A stretch of DNA of 7,711 nucleotides. Origin: Sulfurovum sp. Lineage in GTDB: Bacteria; Campylobacterota; Campylobacteria; Campylobacterales; Sulfurovaceae. Under the pieces are notes generated by a model. That model did not search any database. It was not told the DNA's origin and saw only the letters and a program-made list of their open reading frames with translations. Where the stretch lies: positions 1-7,711 of the forward strand of contig JALVGO010000256.1 of NCBI GenBank assembly GCA_027029065.1, given 5' to 3'. This document shows, one piece after another, positions 1 to 4,707 of the stretch (the stretch's first letter is position 1; every line of letters starts with the position of its first letter). The position numbers were made by a program, and so were the translations under genes.

Positions 1-140
1 AACCCCGCTTCTGTTTTCGTCGGACGGGTTAACTGCCCCATCACCATAAGTACCGGAGTGGCATACGCTGCCTTGTGCAAAAAATCACGGCGGCGCTTAT
101 CCGCTTCGGATCCTTTTATACCTTTCTCATTTCGTGCCAT
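1..140 (-). CDS. Tat-signal mini-protein 2, N-terminal part (truncated by window edge)
   Basis: An open frame of 46 codons reads leftward from the ATG at 138-140 and runs off the window, so the C-terminus is unseen. A good Shine-Dalgarno (GGAGAG, on the minus strand at about 147-152) precedes it. Residues 15-23 read KRRRDFLHK, a twin-arginine motif. A short hydrophobic stretch follows (AAYATPVLMVMGQL) and then TRPTKTEAG, where a signal peptidase site is plausible after TEA. It aligns residue for residue with the neighbouring mini-protein at 327-557 over RRxFLxKAAYxxPV, then G-x-L and a Pro, so the two are paralogues. The expected role is export through the Tat system to the periplasm or membrane. 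The mature function is unknown. The overlapping plus-strand frame at 58-363 has no family features and is taken as a shadow. Confidence 0.72.
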   Translation of the reverse strand, partial: MARNEKGIKGSEADKRRRDFLHKAAYATPVLMVMGQLTRPTKTEAG

Positions 141-158
141 ACAGTCTCTCCTGCCAAA
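141..158 (-). repeat. Gapped direct repeat TTTGGCAGG-N4-ACTGT, copy A
   Basis: On the minus strand this copy abuts the ATG of the left mini-gene and includes its ribosome-binding site. The same 9+5 bases with the same 4-base gap recur at 294-311, downstream of the first mini-gene. This is directly visible. It may be a trace of the duplication that produced the two paralogues, or chance. Confidence 0.45.
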
Positions 159-293
159 TTTTGATCTTTTTGAAGGCAGTCTGGCGATCTTGCTCTCCCC
201 AAACAAAACCCATGACTTTCCGAACCTGCTTTACAGCAGGGGGCATTTGATTTTGATAAAATGGACAGTATTTTACATATTTCAATATAAGAA

Positions 294-311
294 ACAGTTT
301 AACCTGCCAAA
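294..311 (-). repeat. Gapped direct repeat TTTGGCAGG-N4-ACTGT, copy B
   Basis: This is the second copy of the gapped repeat, just after the stop codon of the 76-residue mini-protein. Unlike copy A, it is not followed by an ATG. Confidence 0.45.
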
Positions 312-326
312 CAAAAAGATAGGAAT

Positions 327-557
327 TTATATATTTAAACGCTTTTTGCTTATTTTGCTATGAGCAGAAGACATGGAAGAGGCTGGTGAAAGAAAGTCCC
401 CCGGTGGTCCAGGTGGACCGCCTGATCCATCAGCATACGCAGATTCTGGAAGTGCCAAATGCCCAAGAGATACAAACACCGGTGCAGTATAAGCAGCCTT
501 TTTCAAAAAGCCTCGCCTGCTTACCGTTTTTTGATTCAGTACTTTGTTTTCTGTCAT
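327..557 (-). CDS. Tat-signal mini-protein 1 with Gly/Pro-rich tail
   Basis: A 76-residue protein whose residues 13-19 (SRRGFLK) fit the twin-arginine consensus S-R-R-x-F-L-K. A moderately hydrophobic segment follows (AAYTAPVFVSLGHLAL) and then a probable signal peptidase I site ending AYA before DG (about residue 42). The predicted mature part is only about 34 residues: a short Gly/Pro run (GSGGPPGPPGDF), then a Ser-rich and basic end. It has no cysteines and no cofactor-binding motif, which is odd for Tat cargo. Its start lies 2 bases beyond the stop of the lipoprotein gene at 560. It has no strong Shine-Dalgarno of its own, so it probably depends on translational coupling. A paralogue lies at 1-140. 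Short RRxFLKKAAYxxPV proteins are, from memory, common in Campylobacterota and annotated only as Tat-signal proteins. Real gene: likely. Function: unknown. Confidence 0.8.
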   Translation of the reverse strand: MTENKVLNQKTVSRRGFLKKAAYTAPVFVSLGHLALPESAYADGSGGPPGPPGDFLSPASSMSSAHSKISKKRLNI

Positions 558-559
558 AA

Positions 560-1444
560 TTACTTAATACCTATCTCTGGTGGATGGGACAAGTCAAACA
601 TCTGCTGCTTTTTATTCAACTGGCTGCGTTGATGCAATACCTGTTTGCTTCTATTCTTAACATTTACTGCAGTAACAACACTTCTTTGTGCTTTTTTGAC
701 AATAACTACATCAGGTTCTACAATCCACTCAAATATCCTCTCATGTACACCATCCATGCTGAACAGATAATACTGTGCTATATCATCAACTACAGCAGCC
801 ACCTCTTTACCAGTTTTGGTATCGACCAGTTTCATACGGTACATCAGAGGATTGTGCAGTGAACGGTACTCTCTGTAACGCTGTCTGTCTTCTGTATCAA
901 GATAGGGATCAAGCACATAAATACCCCTCCATCCAAGCCGTATGGTTGCATTTGTATCACTACATCGTACCACAAAGCGCCAAACTACTCGGCTATCTTG
1001 TTCATAGCATTGAAAACTGCTCTTATAGTTTCCCTCTTCCACACCTTTAGGGTTTCGAAATACCACATCCAAATAGTGGCTCCCGTATGGAGGAAGCGCC
1101 TTAAGTGTATGTCTCATAACAGCATCACTTTCATCGAGTTCTCCAAGCTGTGCATCAGAAGAACGCATCACATTCAAAACATCTTCCGCCACAATCCGAA
1201 TATACCAATTGGGAGGTATCTTTTCAATATATTCTGCCTTAACACCACTCAACTCTCCTTCGGGAATGTCATTCTGTTTTCCATGATCCGTACTGTTATC
1301 ATCCGTATCATTACTATCTGACATAGGTATTATTGGATGCAGCGTATAGGAAGCACCTGCTTTTTGCCCCTCAGTATTGGAGCAGCCGGACAATACCATC
1401 ATACCTATGGCTAAGACTATTGTTATTGCTTCAATTTTTCGCAT
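560..1444 (-). CDS. Putative lipoprotein of unknown function, operon with LamG protein
   Basis: A 294-residue protein with a lipoprotein signal: a basic start, a hydrophobic stretch (residues 7-18) and lipobox LSGC with the acylated Cys at 21. An acidic, Asp/Asn/Ser-rich low-complexity linker follows (about 42-60), as often seen tethering a lipoprotein to a membrane. The folded part (about 65-255) is rich in alternating hydrophobic residues, as expected of beta structure. It contains two cysteines, C146 and C161, that could form a disulfide, followed by an aromatic cluster (RLGWRGIYVLDPY, 169-181). The C-terminus is basic and Gln/Lys-rich. I recognise no named family. The start is fixed by AAGGAG 6 bases upstream, inside the last codons of the LamG gene. 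Three bases separate the two genes, and 2 bases separate it from the Tat mini-protein, so all three are probably co-expressed. It may be a membrane anchor or partner of the LamG protein, which is inference only. Confidence 0.87.
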   Translation of the reverse strand: MRKIEAITIVLAIGMMVLSGCSNTEGQKAGASYTLHPIIPMSDSNDTDDNSTDHGKQNDIPEGELSGVKAEYIEKIPPNWYIRIVAEDVLNVMRSSDAQLGELDESDAVMRHTLKALPPYGSHYLDVVFRNPKGVEEGNYKSSFQCYEQDSRVVWRFVVRCSDTNATIRLGWRGIYVLDPYLDTEDRQRYREYRSLHNPLMYRMKLVDTKTGKEVAAVVDDIAQYYLFSMDGVHERIFEWIVEPDVVIVKKAQRSVVTAVNVKNRSKQVLHQRSQLNKKQQMFDLSHPPEIGIK

Positions 1445-1447
1445 CCT

Positions 1448-3628
1448 CTACTCCTTCGGGATCAAAAGCTTCACGCTTTTGTCTTTTGTCGGTCCCTTGA
1501 GCTGTACCCAGAACCCTTTATAGGGCTCAAGCTTACAGCCTCCCGGTGTTGTATCGTCACAGGTGGTGTATCCGTTACTGTTGGCATCACCATTACCAGG
1601 GTTGTATTGCCATATCTGTTTGGCGGCATAGCCTGCTGCCTCAACATCACTTGGCGTATAAACCGTACCATCAATAACAAACCGACAATCTGCCCAGTCT
1701 ACAGGCGACTTGCCCACAAACCCTGTCATATTGTAGCGGTAGGGACCTGTACCATCATCACCATCAACGGAAAAATCATGCGTAATACTTTTCAGATCAA
1801 TCTCCACACATCGACTGGCTGTACAGGCTGGATTGGAAGCGTTATAATCTATCTGTAATGCACCATTCTCACTCCAACTTCCTGCTATCTTGCTTCCAAG
1901 CCAGTATCCTTTACCAAATTCCAAGGTATCGGTACTGGCAAGGTAGGTGTACCAACTGCTGTTATTTATATCACTGTAATCTCTACGGTAGATACGCCAG
2001 TCTGTCCCATAGGTACCGTTCATATCATCACCAAAAATATCGGCAACGGTCGTTTTGGTATTGTTAGGATTTCTAAATTCTGCTGGAATGCCTACCAACT
2101 CCCACTTATTTGCACTGACTGATGCGGTGCAGATTGGGCAGGTACGATCTGTGCCATCATAATTTTTACCATTGCTTTCATTCTGATAAAGTTCAAAAAC
2201 TTCATTAGCACTTAGTGCACGATTCCAAAACTTTACTTCATCTACATTTCCTTTCAGCGTTCCATCTTTGGGATCATCAAAAGCTATTCTTATCGGATCA
2301 TTACTGTCTGTAATACCATTACTATCACTACTACTTCCTATCTCTATACCATTTTTATACAAGATCAATGATGACCCATTATAAACACCCGCAATATGTG
2401 TCCAACCATCACTAGGTTTCAATGTTGTTTCGACATTGGTTCCAAAAGACATGTTCATATAAAAACGCAATGTATCGCTGGCAATATTATTTGGATTGAC
2501 AAATCCCCAGCCATCATCCCAGTTCCAAGCTTTACTTTTGGTTAATATAGTAGCATACTTTTCCATCTGCTGATTAAGTTTTACCCAAAAAGAAATAGTA
2601 ATAGCCCCCCCATTTGCATTACCTGCTGTAGTATCATCTGTTGAAACCTGATCCTGGGCTGCCCAAAATGCACCATAGTTACATATCGGTGGACTACTAC
2701 TGTTTATCGTGATAGCTGCACTATTATAAGATGTTGCGTTATACCCATTGGGACTTTCATCTTTAACATCACCCATTATACCATTCGAATTACCCAGCCA
2801 ATAGCATTCATCCATACGGTATTCCAATGCAACACAGCTTATTTTAATACGTTTGCTTCCATCATAATTTTTTCCGTCTTTTTCATTCTGGTAAATCGTA
2901 TTAAGCTCACTTTGACTCAATGCCGTATCGTAAAACTTCACCTCGTCCATTCTTCCAGGGAAAGCGGAGTTTGCATAATAGCTCTGTGTAGCGCCCCCAG
3001 CACTGTCTTGTCCAAGAAGTAAATACTGAATACTAAGCGGATCTGTTCCCTCCGGCACTGTTTGACAGTCATAACCAGTATCATTAATAGCAACACAAGC
3101 TGTATTCCCAGTTTTTGTTAATGCTAGAAATGTCCATGTATTAACAGGGATATCATTCGCAGTCAAAGAGAAATTAATTTGATTACTGTTACTATTGTTA
3201 CCATTACCATCATATTTCAAATTAAGATTGTTTGCATTATATGTTATACGGAAAAGCAGATCATCTTCATCTGTATTGGGACCGTTTTCTGCAGACAAAA
3301 ATGTCTGCCTTCTTTGCAGTGCTGTTGTGAGATAGAGCCAAACAGTAAATGTGAAGTCTGTTTTCCCATTTAAAATTGCAGGAGGAAGTGAAATGGCACT
3401 GTCGGTTACACCATTTTGGTTGAATGCCCCTGATCTGTTGATCTGTCCCATGAAAACAGTCGTAGTGGTTCCGGGAATATCTACTTTGGCATTATAATTT
3501 CCACTCTCATCTACTACTTCTCCTGCTGTACCATTCCAATCACACTCATCCATATAGTATTCTGCGATCGGTACAGCACCTAAAAGCATTTTTGCAAATA
3601 ATAGTGACAACAATATTATTTTCTTCAT
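1448..3628 (-). CDS. Secreted protein with two LamG-like domains
   Basis: A 726-residue protein with a Sec signal peptide (MKKIILLSLLFAKMLLGA, cleavage near residue 18). Two LamG / concanavalin A-like jelly-roll domains follow, about 20-250 and 266-486. Each opens with a (Y)xMDEC-x-W motif (Y25-W31; Y270-W277) and closes with MDEVKFYDTALS or VDEVKFWNRALS, then a linker ending NGKNYDG or DGKNYDG. Such domains bind sugars or proteins, or act as spacers in surface proteins. The C-terminal part (about 497-726) looks like two related halves, each built from a W/Y-rich strand region ending in GKGYWL (572-577) or YKGFWV (703-708). I know this layout from exported Campylobacterota proteins but not its function. 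No membrane anchor or sorting signal is visible, so it is probably periplasmic, released or bound to a partner. The start is supported by a strong AAAGGAGGAG site 5 bases upstream. It heads the operon with the lipoprotein and Tat mini-protein. It is likely a surface-binding protein or adhesin; the ligand cannot be told. Confidence 0.88.
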   Translation of the reverse strand: MKKIILLSLLFAKMLLGAVPIAEYYMDECDWNGTAGEVVDESGNYNAKVDIPGTTTTVFMGQINRSGAFNQNGVTDSAISLPPAILNGKTDFTFTVWLYLTTALQRRQTFLSAENGPNTDEDDLLFRITYNANNLNLKYDGNGNNSNSNQINFSLTANDIPVNTWTFLALTKTGNTACVAINDTGYDCQTVPEGTDPLSIQYLLLGQDSAGGATQSYYANSAFPGRMDEVKFYDTALSQSELNTIYQNEKDGKNYDGSKRIKISCVALEYRMDECYWLGNSNGIMGDVKDESPNGYNATSYNSAAITINSSSPPICNYGAFWAAQDQVSTDDTTAGNANGGAITISFWVKLNQQMEKYATILTKSKAWNWDDGWGFVNPNNIASDTLRFYMNMSFGTNVETTLKPSDGWTHIAGVYNGSSLILYKNGIEIGSSSDSNGITDSNDPIRIAFDDPKDGTLKGNVDEVKFWNRALSANEVFELYQNESNGKNYDGTDRTCPICTASVSANKWELVGIPAEFRNPNNTKTTVADIFGDDMNGTYGTDWRIYRRDYSDINNSSWYTYLASTDTLEFGKGYWLGSKIAGSWSENGALQIDYNASNPACTASRCVEIDLKSITHDFSVDGDDGTGPYRYNMTGFVGKSPVDWADCRFVIDGTVYTPSDVEAAGYAAKQIWQYNPGNGDANSNGYTTCDDTTPGGCKLEPYKGFWVQLKGPTKDKSVKLLIPKE
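1451..1456 (-). promoter_or_regulatory. Shine-Dalgarno embedded in last codons of LamG gene
   Basis: On the minus strand AAG GAG encodes the final Lys-Glu of the LamG protein and also forms AAGGAG. It is followed by the stop TAG, then AGG, then the ATG of the lipoprotein gene. Ribosomes finishing the upstream gene therefore terminate within 6 bases of the next start, which implies coupled translation. Confidence 0.7.
2155..2190 (-). repeat. DNA-level repeat in LamG domain 2 end
   Basis: This codes the conserved end of LamG domain 2 and its linker (LYQNESNGKNYDG). It is still clearly similar at base level to 2860-2895, which codes the equivalent end of domain 1. This supports an internal duplication of the domain within the gene. 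Confidence 0.6.
2860..2895 (-). repeat. DNA-level repeat in LamG domain 1 end
   Basis: Counterpart of 2155-2190. It codes IYQNEKDGKNYDG. Only a few base differences and one codon-neutral shift in a T-run separate the copies. Confidence 0.6.
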
Positions 3629-3630
3629 CT

Positions 3631-3660
3631 CTACTCCTCCTTTAAAAATAAGAGTTTCAT
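3631..3660 (-). CDS. Possible 9-codon leader peptide upstream of LamG gene
   Basis: On the minus strand AAAGGA sits 7 bases before an ATG that opens MKLLFLKEE and a TAG stop. The stop is 2 bases before the LamG ATG. The last sense codons AAG GAG GAG make up the LamG Shine-Dalgarno. The same design (SD inside Lys-Glu codons, TAG, 2-3 bases, ATG) is seen at the LamG to lipoprotein junction. It could be a translated leader that controls or couples LamG synthesis. It could also be a chance frame, since 9 codons give no coding statistics. Confidence 0.35.
   Translation of the reverse strand: MKLLFLKEE
3634..3643 (-). promoter_or_regulatory. Strong Shine-Dalgarno of LamG gene
   Basis: AAAGGAGGAG on the minus strand, 5 bases from the ATG at 3626-3628. 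This is among the best ribosome sites in the window and fixes the LamG start. It overlaps the end of the 9-codon leader frame. Confidence 0.75.
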
Positions 3661-3795
3661 ATTCCTATCCTTTCATCGATTCTACTATAGCTGTAAGAAA
3701 TAAAATTGCTCCACTCTCCTTCTTCTATCTCAACAGTGATAACGGTACTCGCATCAAACTAAATAGTACTTTTTTTCATCATTTTTTCTCTTCAT
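3657..3795 (-). pseudogene. Small reading frame interrupted by an apparent +1 frameshift
   Basis: On the minus strand an ATG at 3793-3795 opens MKRKNDEKKYYLV and stops at TGA (3754-3756). Skipping one T (GTT-T-GAT) moves into a frame of 32 further codons (DASTVITVEIEEGEWSNF, then a Ser/Tyr/Arg/Ile-rich end RIDERIGI) that stops at 3657-3659. That stop overlaps the ATG of the 9-codon leader frame (ATGA). The second frame has no start codon of its own. The ATG lies about a dozen bases after the predicted transcription start. The joined product would be about 45 residues, without cysteine and with a plausible beta/amphipathic pattern. It matches no family I know. It may be a decayed gene, a real small gene with a base error or recoding, or chance. 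Confidence 0.25.
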
Positions 3796-3813
3796 TTCTG
3801 CTCTAAATACTCT

Positions 3814-3822
3814 ATTATAACA
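3814..3822 (-). promoter_or_regulatory. Putative promoter of LamG operon (extended -10)
   Basis: The minus strand reads TGTTATAAT, a perfect TATAAT with a TGn extension and no good -35, which suits the weak -35 dependence known for sigma70 promoters in Campylobacter and relatives. Initiation would fall near 3807, giving a leader of about 180 bases before the LamG ATG. Confidence 0.5.
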
Positions 3823-3826
3823 TAAT

Positions 3827-3954
3827 CAACTACCCCGACCCAAGGGTACAGGGTATGAAGTTGTTATAAATTTATCATTAAGCCGTAACCCTCGATAAAT
3901 TATTATCTCACAAGGTACAACCTAAAGGTCGGGAAATTATTCCCACTTAAGGTT
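3827..3954. other. Cluster of competing inverted repeats
   Basis: Several stems can be drawn. (1) 3827-3863: CAACT with AGTTG (3859-3863), ACCC 3832-3835 with GGGT 3851-3854, ACCC 3838-3841 with GGGT 3844-3847. (2) AATTTATC 3869-3876 with GATAAATT 3894-3901. (3) GATAA 3894-3898 with TTATC 3903-3907. (4) AACCT 3919-3923 with AGGTT 3950-3954, enclosing GGGAA 3931-3935 with TTCCC 3940-3944. (5) A long-range CCCGACC 3834-3840 with GGTCGGG 3927-3933. Some are mutually exclusive. It lies upstream of the LamG promoter and downstream of ribA. Candidates are a structured RNA, the 3' region of ribA mRNA, or the ends of a decayed small mobile element. No known riboswitch core is recognisable. Confidence 0.4.
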
Positions 3955-4022
3955 CATGAAGATCTAACGCCGTATATAACGAAAGTGTGCACCTTCAGGG
4001 GAGTAATAATAAAACACGTATA

Positions 4023-4041
4023 AGAGGGATCACAACCCTCT
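4023..4041 (-). terminator. Weak intrinsic terminator after ribA
   Basis: Overlapping the ribA stop, the minus strand forms AGAGGG-TTGTGAT-CCCTCT, a 6-bp stem. AT-rich sequence follows (TTATACGTGTTTTATTATT) but there is no clean run of T directly after the stem. Termination may be partial, which would let ribA transcription reach the structured region. Confidence 0.4.
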
Positions 4042-4615
4042 ACAGCAGATGCCCCATCTGCTCTTTTTTCGTCTTCAGATAGGCTTCATTATGAGGGTTG
4101 GGAGCAATCTGTATCGGCAAACGTGCTACAATCTCAATGTCCGAAAGGCTCTCTATCTTTGCCGGGTTGTTGGTCAGCAGCTTCAGTCGTTTGATCCCCA
4201 TATGGTGCAAGATAAACTCTACGATCTCATAGGTGCGCTCATCGGCACGGAAACCGAGCTGATGGTTTGCCGCTACCGTATCGAGCCCCTGATCCTGCAA
4301 GGCATAGGCATTGACCTTGTTAAGCAGTCCGATATTGCGCCCTTCCTGACGGTGGTATATCACCATACCGCCCTCTTTTGCAATCAGGTTAAGTGCAAAA
4401 TCGAGCTGTTCTCCACAGTCACACTTGACCGAACCAATGGCATCACCGGTAAGGCACTCAGAGTGCACCCTGACAATGGGGGTATCAAGTCTGTGCAGGT
4501 TTTCGGTAAAGATAGCGAGGTGCTCTTTGCCAAGATCATCCTTGAATGCCTGTATCTGAAAGGTACCGTGTTTGGTCGGCAGGGTTGCGGTTTGTGAGAT
4601 CTCTATGTTTTTCAT
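4040..4615 (-). CDS. ribA: GTP cyclohydrolase II
   Basis: Opens the imidazole ring of GTP to give 2,5-diamino-6-ribosylamino-4(3H)-pyrimidinone 5'-phosphate, formate and pyrophosphate, the first committed step of riboflavin synthesis in the cytoplasm. At 191 residues it is a stand-alone enzyme, not a RibB-RibA fusion. The zinc ligands C54, C65 and C67 lie in HSECLTGD...KCDCG, numbered as in E. coli. YHRQEGRNIGLLNK (87-100), the catalytic-region Tyr104 and Arg127 (ADER), LLTNNP (146-151) and the end QMGHLL are all typical. The start gives a normal N-terminus (TLPTKHG). There is no Shine-Dalgarno: only 6 bases separate the ATG from a perfect TATAAT, so the mRNA may be leaderless. It is transcribed divergently from hemB. 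Confidence 0.97.
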   Translation of the reverse strand: MKNIEISQTATLPTKHGTFQIQAFKDDLGKEHLAIFTENLHRLDTPIVRVHSECLTGDAIGSVKCDCGEQLDFALNLIAKEGGMVIYHRQEGRNIGLLNKVNAYALQDQGLDTVAANHQLGFRADERTYEIVEFILHHMGIKRLKLLTNNPAKIESLSDIEIVARLPIQIAPNPHNEAYLKTKKEQMGHLL

Positions 4616-4621
4616 GGCAAG

Positions 4622-4627
4622 ATTATA
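4622..4627 (-). promoter_or_regulatory. ribA -10 box, predicts leaderless mRNA
   Basis: A perfect TATAAT on the minus strand, preceded by ACTG. Its end is 6 bases from the ribA ATG (4613-4615), so the usual initiation distance falls on or beside the A of the start codon. The spacer and -35 region are made of the GAATTAG repeat array; a -35 at 17 bp would read TTCCTA, a poor match. Confidence 0.6.
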
Positions 4628-4633
4628 CAGTAA

Positions 4634-4666
4634 GAATTAGGAATTAGGAATTAGGAATTAGGAATT
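4634..4666. repeat. Tandem 7-mer array (GAATTAG) x 4.7 in divergent promoter
   Basis: Four exact copies of GAATTAG (4634, 4641, 4648 and 4655) and a partial fifth (GAATT at 4662-4666). It occupies almost the whole interval between the ribA -10 (4622-4627) and the hemB -10 (4673-4678), with 6 bases free on each side. Copy number could change by slippage or recombination, altering spacing or bending at both promoters. Confidence 0.95.
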
Positions 4667-4672
4667 TTTAGT

Positions 4673-4678
4673 TAAAAT
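4673..4678 (+). promoter_or_regulatory. Putative hemB -10 box
   Basis: TAAAAT (5 of 6 to consensus) preceded by a T-run (TTTTTAGT), a layout seen in Campylobacterota sigma70 promoters. It would start transcription near 4685, leaving a short leader that contains the GAGG ribosome site at 4697-4700. Confidence 0.45.
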
Positions 4679-4707
4679 GGTGAAAATTATTTATTTGAGG
4701 CTACAAA

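Larger units (their letters stand above)
141..326. other. Intergenic gap between two Tat mini-protein genes
   Basis: This 186-bp AT-rich spacer separates the two paralogous mini-genes. It contains a 6-bp perfect stem (CCTGCT at 225-230, AGCAGG at 235-240, loop TTAC) with no following T-run, so it is a hairpin but not a convincing terminator. On the minus strand a TTGAAA followed by AT-rich sequence around 265-285 could be a promoter for the left gene, but it is weak. A gapped repeat, TTTGGCAGG-N4-ACTGT, occurs at both edges of the spacer (141-158 and 294-311, minus strand). Confidence 0.4.
3629..4039. other. 411-bp non-genic leader and structured region
   Basis: No normal-length gene lies between the LamG start and the ribA stop. 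Reading leftward from ribA it contains: a weak ribA terminator hairpin (4023-4041), a cluster of inverted repeats (3827-3954), a probable extended -10 promoter (3814-3822), an apparently frameshifted small frame (3657-3795), a 9-codon leader frame (3631-3660) and the strong Shine-Dalgarno of the LamG gene (3634-3643). If transcription begins just after the -10 box, the LamG mRNA leader is about 180 bases. Confidence 0.6.

Noticed and set aside
225..240. CCTGCT/AGCAGG hairpin as a terminator
   Set aside because: There is no T-run on either strand after the stem, and the stem is only 6 bp.
58..363. 101-codon plus-strand frame
   Set aside because: It overlaps the truncated Tat mini-gene and the spacer on the other strand, has no ribosome site or recognisable domain, and its end is AT-rich spacer translation.
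3799..3867. Open frame ending in VDYVIIEYLEQK just before the small frameshifted gene
   Set aside because: It is only about 23 codons after an in-frame stop, with no start codon or ribosome site. It overlaps the promoter and is compatible with chance.
3821..3960. Known riboswitch classes (TPP, cobalamin, FMN, c-di-GMP, glycine)
   Set aside because: No conserved core sequence of these classes could be found on either strand. The FMN case was considered because ribA is adjacent, but the element lies downstream of ribA.
4049..4597. 182-codon plus-strand frame opposite ribA
   Set aside because: It is the antisense image of a highly conserved enzyme gene. The product has no family features.
4634..4666. 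CRISPR array
   Set aside because: The units are 7 bp and contiguous with no spacers, so this is a simple tandem repeat.
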